A stretch of DNA of 64,000 nucleotides from Paracoccaceae bacterium (GTDB lineage: Bacteria > Pseudomonadota > Alphaproteobacteria > Rhodobacterales > Rhodobacteraceae). Shown here piece by piece: positions 59,679-64,000 of this stretch; the stretch's first letter is position 1; the number at the start of each line of letters is the position of its first letter. Both the position numbers and the translations under genes were made by a program. The notes beneath the pieces were generated by a model, which was not told the origin of the DNA, did not search any database, and saw only the letters and a list, made by a program, of their open reading frames with translations. The stretch lies in contig JAIXZW010000012.1 in assembly GCA_027489375.1 (NCBI GenBank), positions 248,001 through 312,000 of the forward strand, written 5' to 3'.

Positions 59679-59694
59679 TTAATGAAGGGTTAAC
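59679..59694. promoter_or_regulatory. CtrA-type box between the DUF6456 and DUF6477 genes
   Basis: TTAATGAAGGGTTAAC is an exact TTAA-N7-TTAAC site. It lies 46 bases upstream of the DUF6456-type gene and about 145 before the DUF6477-type gene, so it may control either or both. Confidence 0.65.
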
Positions 59695-59839
59695 GTTGCG
59701 GTCTTTCATCACGAACCTGCAAAGAATTCAGTGATTTCCGTTAAGAGTTCCGATGCGCAGCGTGTGCTGGATTCGCCCGGAACGCAACGCAAGGTTGTGT
59801 AAGGCTAGATTTACAGCACCCCTGCAAAAAGGTGCTTCC

Positions 59840-60163
59840 ATGTCAGTGAATTTCGCCCCTGCCCCTGCGGATGCCCGCGCCCTGCGCCCTGCGCCCTTGA
59901 CAGACGAGGTGTCGGACCGTCGCCGCCCGCGACTTTTGCTCAGCGCCGCGCGACACGGGCTTTCGCTTTACCGCCGCGACCGCGACCTGCCGCGCCTGTT
60001 GACCTCGGCCGAAAGCCGGATGCCGCCGCTCGACGCGCTGTTCACCGCCGAGGCCCGCTGCGAGGCCGCGCGCCGCAACGGGGCCGCGACCTATTCCTTT
60101 GCCCGCCATATCGAGGTGTTGATCGCCCTGCTTGCCGAATTGCGGCTGACGCTGGCGGCATGA
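59840..60163 (+). CDS. Small DUF6477-like protein
   Basis: 107 residues from MSVNFAPAPADARALRP, with an AAAAAGG site. The core RRRPRLLLSAARHGLSLYRRDRDLPRLL (start RRRPR, end PRLL) resembles DUF6477 in Rhodobacterales, then a helical end. Divergent from the DUF6456-type gene, a pairing I have seen in this order. Function unknown. Confidence 0.72.
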   Translation: MSVNFAPAPADARALRPAPLTDEVSDRRRPRLLLSAARHGLSLYRRDRDLPRLLTSAESRMPPLDALFTAEARCEAARRNGAATYSFARHIEVLIALLAELRLTLAA

Positions 60164-60218
60164 CAAAGCCCGCGCCGGTGCCAGCGCGGGCCTGTTCCGT
60201 TCCCGTCCGTTTGCGCCG

Positions 60219-61775
60219 TCAGATGAAGGCGTCGGGCATGGAGGCTTTCTTCTTGGCCACATATTCGTCAAGCGACTCGCGGATGCCTTCGTCCAGCGCG
60301 GGCTGCTGGTAGTCGGAGAGCTGCTTCTTCACCCGTTCGGCGGCAAGCTGCATCGTGTCGCGGCTGCCTTCGTCGGCCCAGGTCTCGAAGGGTTTGTAAT
60401 CGAAGAGGTCCGAGCGCCAGAAGGCCGATTTGAAATTCGCCTGCGTGTGTTCGCACCCAAGGTAGTGGCCGCCGGGGCCGACTTCGCGGATCGCATCCAT
60501 GCCCTGCCCGTTCGCGTCCATGTGGATGCCCTGGGCAAGATGGTGCAGCGTTCCAAGCTGGTCGGCGTCCATCACGTATTTCTCGTAGGACGACACCAGA
60601 CCGCCTTCGAGCCAGCCGCAGGCGTGCAGCATGAAGTTCACGCCCGCAAGCAGCGCCATGTTCAGGCTGTTGGCGGTTTCATAGGCCGCCTGCGCATCGG
60701 GGAGTTTCGAGCCGCAGAACGACCCGCCCGAGCGGTAGGGCAGGTTCAGGCGGCGAGCAAGCTGCCCCGCGCCATAGGTGATGTGCGAGGCTTCCGGCGT
60801 GCCGAAGGTGGGCGCGCCCGAGTTCATGTCGATCGAGGTTACGAAAGCGCCAAAGATCACCGGCGCACCGGGACGGATGAGCTGGGAGTAGGCGACGCCT
60901 GCCAGCACCTCGGCCAGCACCTGCGTCAGCGTGCCGGCGACCGTGACGGGCGCCATCGCGCCCCCCACGATAAAGGGCGAGATGATCGCGGCCTGGTTCG
61001 CCTTGGCATAGACTTCGAGCGCGCCCATCATGATCCCGTCAAAGGTGAGCGGGCTGTTGATGTTGATGAGCGAGGTCATCACCGTGTTCTGGTCGACGAA
61101 ATCCGCGCCGAAGAGCAACTTCGACATCTCGACCGAATCCGCCGCACGGCTGGGTTCGGTGACGGACCCCATATAGGGCTTGTCCGACAGCACCATATGG
61201 GCGTGCAGCATGTCGAGGTGGCGCTTGTTCACCGGAACGTCGGTCGGTTCGCAGACCGTGCCGCCCGAATGGTGCAGCCATTTCGACATGTAGCCGAGTT
61301 TCACGAATTTCTGGAAATCGTCGATGGTGGCATAGCGGCGGCCGCCTTCGATGTCGCGGACGAAGGGCGGGCCGTAGACGGGGGCGAGCACGAGGTTGCG
61401 GCCACCGACCACGACGTTGCGGTCGGGGTTGCGGGCGTGCTGGGTGAAGCTCGACGGCGCGGTGGCGCAAAGTTTGCGGGCAAGGCCACGGGGGATGCGG
61501 ACGCGTTCGCCCTGCACATCGGCGCCCGCGTCTTTCCAGCGCTTCAGCGCCTCGGGGTTTTCGACGAAGTTGACGCCGATCTCTTCGAGCACGGTGTCGG
61601 CGTTCCATTCGATGATCTGGAGCGCTTCTTCGTTGAGGATCTCGAAGTTCGGGATGTTGCGCTGGATGAATTTTGCGGTCTCGAGGCTGACCGCCGTGCG
61701 TTCGGCCCGCCGTGCCGATCCGCCGCCGCCCCGCGCCCGCCGTCCGGCCCCAGCCGCAACATCCATGTCGCTCAT
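60219..61775 (-). CDS. Trimethylamine methyltransferase (MttB) family protein, non-pyrrolysine type
   Basis: 518 residues from MSDMDVAAGAGRRARGGGG. MttB superfamily barrel with LEEIGVNFVENPEALKRWKDAGADV, SINSPL-like (NINSPLTFDGIM), PYRSGGSFCGSK and EVGPGGHYLGCEHT. No in-frame TAG (pyrrolysine) is seen. Such proteins demethylate glycine betaine or related quaternary amines in other bacteria. No corrinoid protein or reductive activator gene is nearby. Confidence 0.88.
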   Translation of the reverse strand: MSDMDVAAGAGRRARGGGGSARRAERTAVSLETAKFIQRNIPNFEILNEEALQIIEWNADTVLEEIGVNFVENPEALKRWKDAGADVQGERVRIPRGLARKLCATAPSSFTQHARNPDRNVVVGGRNLVLAPVYGPPFVRDIEGGRRYATIDDFQKFVKLGYMSKWLHHSGGTVCEPTDVPVNKRHLDMLHAHMVLSDKPYMGSVTEPSRAADSVEMSKLLFGADFVDQNTVMTSLININSPLTFDGIMMGALEVYAKANQAAIISPFIVGGAMAPVTVAGTLTQVLAEVLAGVAYSQLIRPGAPVIFGAFVTSIDMNSGAPTFGTPEASHITYGAGQLARRLNLPYRSGGSFCGSKLPDAQAAYETANSLNMALLAGVNFMLHACGWLEGGLVSSYEKYVMDADQLGTLHHLAQGIHMDANGQGMDAIREVGPGGHYLGCEHTQANFKSAFWRSDLFDYKPFETWADEGSRDTMQLAAERVKKQLSDYQQPALDEGIRESLDEYVAKKKASMPDAFI

Positions 61776-61927
61776 CGTCTCATCTCCGTTCAATCGGCCG
61801 GACTCGGCCCCGTTTTGCCCCGCTTATGCGCCCAAATGGCAAAAGCCCGCCATGCGGAAACGGCGCTTGAGGCGCAAAAACGACATGCCCGCACGCCAAG
61901 AACGACTTGCCCCGATGCCACCTTCTT

Positions 61928-61980
61928 CTTTTCCCAAATATCCCACGGGGGTGCGGGGGTGTGAAACCCCCGCTGCTGCC
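61928..61980. repeat. Intergenic repeat, copy D (intact form)
   Basis: CTTTTCCCAAATATCCCACG leads to GGGGGTGC, then hairpin GCGGGGG (61953-61959), loop TGTGAAA, CCCCCGC (61967-61973), then TGCTGCC. It lies 53 bases before guaA in the divergent gap with the mttB-type gene. It is the reference for judging copy B as interrupted. Confidence 0.8.
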
Positions 61981-62032
61981 ACCTACCAAGGCGACCCCTT
62001 GAAGATTTTCCCGCTTCGCCTTATGCGGGCGC

Positions 62033-63610
62033 ATGACCGATAGCACCCATGACCGCCTTCTCATCATCGACTTCGGCAGCCAGGTAACGCAGCTCATCGC
62101 GCGTCGCCTACGCGAGTTGAACGTCTATTGCGAAATCCACCCGTTCAACAAAGTGGATGACGCTTTCCTGAAATCCTTCGCTCCGAAAGCGGTGATCTTT
62201 TCGGGCGGGCCTGCTTCGGTATTTGCCGATGGCGCGCCGATGCCGCCGAAGGGCGTGTTCGATCTGGGCGTGCCGATCCTTGGCATCTGCTACGGCCAGC
62301 AGGTGATGATGCATTGCCTTGGCGGCAAGGTGGAGCGCGGGCATGGCACGGCGGAATTCGGGCGGGCTTATGTGACGCCCACGGCGGCCACGCATCCGGT
62401 CCTGTCGGGCTGGTTCGACACCGATGACGGGCATGGCGGGCGCGAGCAGGTCTGGATGAGCCACGGCGACCACGTGTCGGAAATCGCGCCGGGCTTTCAG
62501 GTGCTTGGCACATCGCCCAACGCGCCTTTCGCCATCACCGCGAACCCCAAACGGCATTTCTATGCCGTCCAGTTCCACCCCGAGGTGCATCACACCCCGA
62601 AGGGCGCGAAGCTTTACGAGAATTTCGTGCGTCTGGCCGGATTCAAGGGCGACTGGACGATGGGCGCCTATCGCGAGGAAGCGATCCGCAAGATCCGCGA
62701 ACAGGTCGGCGACGAAAAGGTGATCTGCGGGTTGTCGGGCGGGGTGGATTCCTCGGTCGCGGCCGTGCTGATCCATGAGGCGATCGGCGACCAGCTTACC
62801 TGCGTTTTCGTCGACCACGGCTTGCTGCGGCTGGGCGAGGCGGAGCAGGTCGTGACCATGTTCCGCGACCATTACAACATGCCGCTGATCCATGCCGATG
62901 AAAGCGACCTGTTCCTTGGCGCGCTCGAAGGGGTGTCGGACCCCGAGGTGAAGCGCAAGACCATCGGGCGGCTGTTCATCGAGGTGTTCGAGAAGCACGC
63001 CAAATCCATCGGCGGGGCCAAGTTCCTGGCCCAAGGGACGCTTTATCCCGATGTGATCGAAAGCGTCTCCTTCAGCGGCGGGCCTTCGGTGACGATCAAG
63101 TCGCACCACAATGTCGGCGGCTTGCCGGAAAAGATGGGCATGAAGCTTGTGGAACCGCTGCGCGAGTTGTTCAAGGACGAGGTCCGCGCCCTGGGCCGCG
63201 AGCTGGGTCTGCCCGCGCAGTTCATCGGCCGCCACCCCTTCCCCGGCCCCGGTCTTGCCATCCGCTGCCCCGGCGAGATCACGCGTGAAAAGCTGGATAT
63301 CCTACGCCGTGCCGATGCGGTCTATATCGACCAGATCCGCAAGCACGGGCTGTATGACGACATCTGGCAAGCCTTTGCCGCAATCCTGCCGATGAAGACG
63401 GTTGGGGTGATGGGCGACGGGCGCACCTATGACTACGCGCTGGCGCTGCGGGCGGTGACGAGCGTGGACGGCATGACGGCGGATTACTATCCCTTTACCC
63501 ACGATTTCCTTGGCGAGACCGCCACGCGGATCATCAACGAGGTGCAGGGCGTGAACCGCGTCTTCTACGATTGCACGTCGAAGCCGCCGGGGACGATCGA
63601 GCTGGAATGA
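62033..63610 (+). CDS. guaA: GMP synthase (glutamine-hydrolysing)
   Basis: 525 residues. Glutaminase triad ICYGQQ (cysteine), later FHPEVHH; ATP pyrophosphatase loop [13 protein letters not shown]-terminal dimer domain with [25 protein letters not shown] end. Converts XMP to GMP after GuaB. Monocistronic, with a bidirectional terminator after it. Confidence 0.98.
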   Translation: MTDSTHDRLLIIDFGSQVTQLIARRLRELNVYCEIHPFNKVDDAFLKSFAPKAVIFSGGPASVFADGAPMPPKGVFDLGVPILGICYGQQVMMHCLGGKVERGHGTAEFGRAYVTPTAATHPVLSGWFDTDDGHGGREQVWMSHGDHVSEIAPGFQVLGTSPNAPFAITANPKRHFYAVQFHPEVHHTPKGAKLYENFVRLAGFKGDWTMGAYREEAIRKIREQVGDEKVICGLSGGVDSSVAAVLIHEAIGDQLTCVFVDHGLLRLGEAEQVVTMFRDHYNMPLIHADESDLFLGALEGVSDPEVKRKTIGRLFIEVFEKHAKSIGGAKFLAQGTLYPDVIESVSFSGGPSVTIKSHHNVGGLPEKMGMKLVEPLRELFKDEVRALGRELGLPAQFIGRHPFPGPGLAIRCPGEITREKLDILRRADAVYIDQIRKHGLYDDIWQAFAAILPMKTVGVMGDGRTYDYALALRAVTSVDGMTADYYPFTHDFLGETATRIINEVQGVNRVFYDCTSKPPGTIELE

Positions 63611-63629
63611 TCCGTTCCGGTCGGAATTG

Positions 63630-63658
63630 AAAAGGGCCGCGCGATGCGCGGCCCTTTT
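63630..63658. terminator. Bidirectional terminator between guaA and nitroreductase
   Basis: AAAAGGGCCGCGC / GCGCGGCCCTTTT (13-bp stem, GAT loop). T runs at both ends fit convergent genes; 20 bases after guaA stop, 20 before the partial gene. Confidence 0.93.
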
Positions 63659-63677
63659 GTCTATCATTGTCAGGGGA

Positions 63678-64000
63678 TTACGCGGAGAAGCTGCCGCGCA
63701 CGGCGATGTCCGACAGGGCCATGCGCGGGCTGGGGGCTTCGCGCGATTGCAGGCCTTCGGGCAGGGTCGAGGCTTCGCCCCGATAGCCCACGGCCACGAT
63801 GGCGTGGACGGCGTGATGTTCCGGCAGAGCCACGACCTTGGCCGCGGCGTCACGGTCGAAACCGCCCATCGCATGGGCGACAAGACCCTTGAGATGCGCT
63901 TGCAGCCCAAGCGCGCCCCAAGCCGCGCCCGTGTCGAAGGCGTGGTAAGCGTTGGGGGATTCGGTCCCGTCCTCCTTGGTCACGCTGGTGCGTGCGGCGA
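63678..64000 (-). CDS. Nitroreductase-family protein, C-terminal part
   Basis: About 107 residues visible up to the window edge; the N-terminus is outside. YHAFDTGAAWGALGLQAHLKGLVAHAMGGFD, then AKVVALPEHHAVHAIVAVGYRGE are typical of FMN-dependent nitroreductase C-terminal halves. Substrate cannot be judged. Convergent with guaA. Confidence 0.85.
   Translation of the reverse strand, partial: AARTSVTKEDGTESPNAYHAFDTGAAWGALGLQAHLKGLVAHAMGGFDRDAAAKVVALPEHHAVHAIVAVGYRGEASTLPEGLQSREAPSPRMALSDIAVRGSFSA

Overview
The window is a dense, GC-rich stretch of bacterial chromosome from an alphaproteobacterium of the Rhodobacter/Paracoccus group (Rhodobacteraceae). The placement rests on: the gene order dus(nifR3)-ntrB-ntrC-ntrY-ntrX-trkA-trkH-hfq-hflX; an NtrC without the sigma-54 contact motif; an iscR-led SUF cluster containing two YIP1-type membrane proteins and an IscR without three of the usual cysteines; fused ispDF; CckA and CtrA-type sites; an alphaproteobacterial LexA box at recA; and DUF6456/DUF6477-type genes known from Rhodobacterales. 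I see no prophage, insertion sequence, CRISPR array, rRNA or plasmid function. Most genes are housekeeping, so the interest lies in regulatory DNA, small genes and repeats.

Layout. 0-5 kb: end of tsf with its terminator, a LuxR-type solo divergent from an FAD amino-acid oxidase-like gene, rpe, an AT-rich palindrome-bearing gap and a LacI-type regulator, then tRNA-Arg(CCG). 5-13 kb: iron-sulfur assembly locus on the minus strand (iscR, short cysteine desulfurase, sufB, YbjQ-like, sufC, sufD, two YIP1 proteins, sufS). A palindromic operator lies before iscR and a second, related site lies inside the desulfurase gene. 13-24 kb: hydrolase/HD-domain cluster, icd, a DUF1127 gene, typA, a LysR regulator, alaS and recA. 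24-31 kb: sulfotransferase-like gene, cckA with a CtrA-type box, rsmB-like methyltransferase, SDR, an orphan membrane protein and a GH3 glucosidase. 31-40 kb: guaB, a glutamine amidotransferase, a beta-hydroxyacid dehydrogenase, penicillin acylase, GNAT, and the qorB/HxlR redox pair. 39-51 kb: hflX, hfq, Trk potassium uptake and the Ntr nitrogen-control genes. 51-64 kb: ispDF-pgpA-pncC, a Coq10/RatA-like gene, hpt, a diheme cytochrome, a porin-like protein, lipA, a LysE-type exporter, the DUF6456/DUF6477 pair with a CtrA box, a lone MttB-family gene, guaA and part of a nitroreductase.

How parts work together. IscR probably controls the SUF genes that make the clusters used by LipA and others. 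Ntr genes control nitrogen use and are preceded by an NtrC-like palindrome, so autoregulation is plausible. CckA phosphorylates the CtrA pathway and has a CtrA-type site just upstream, a possible feedback loop. guaB, hpt and guaA cover guanine nucleotide synthesis and salvage. A family of GC-rich hairpin repeats sits in four intergenic gaps, and one copy appears split by a 41-nt self-complementary segment.
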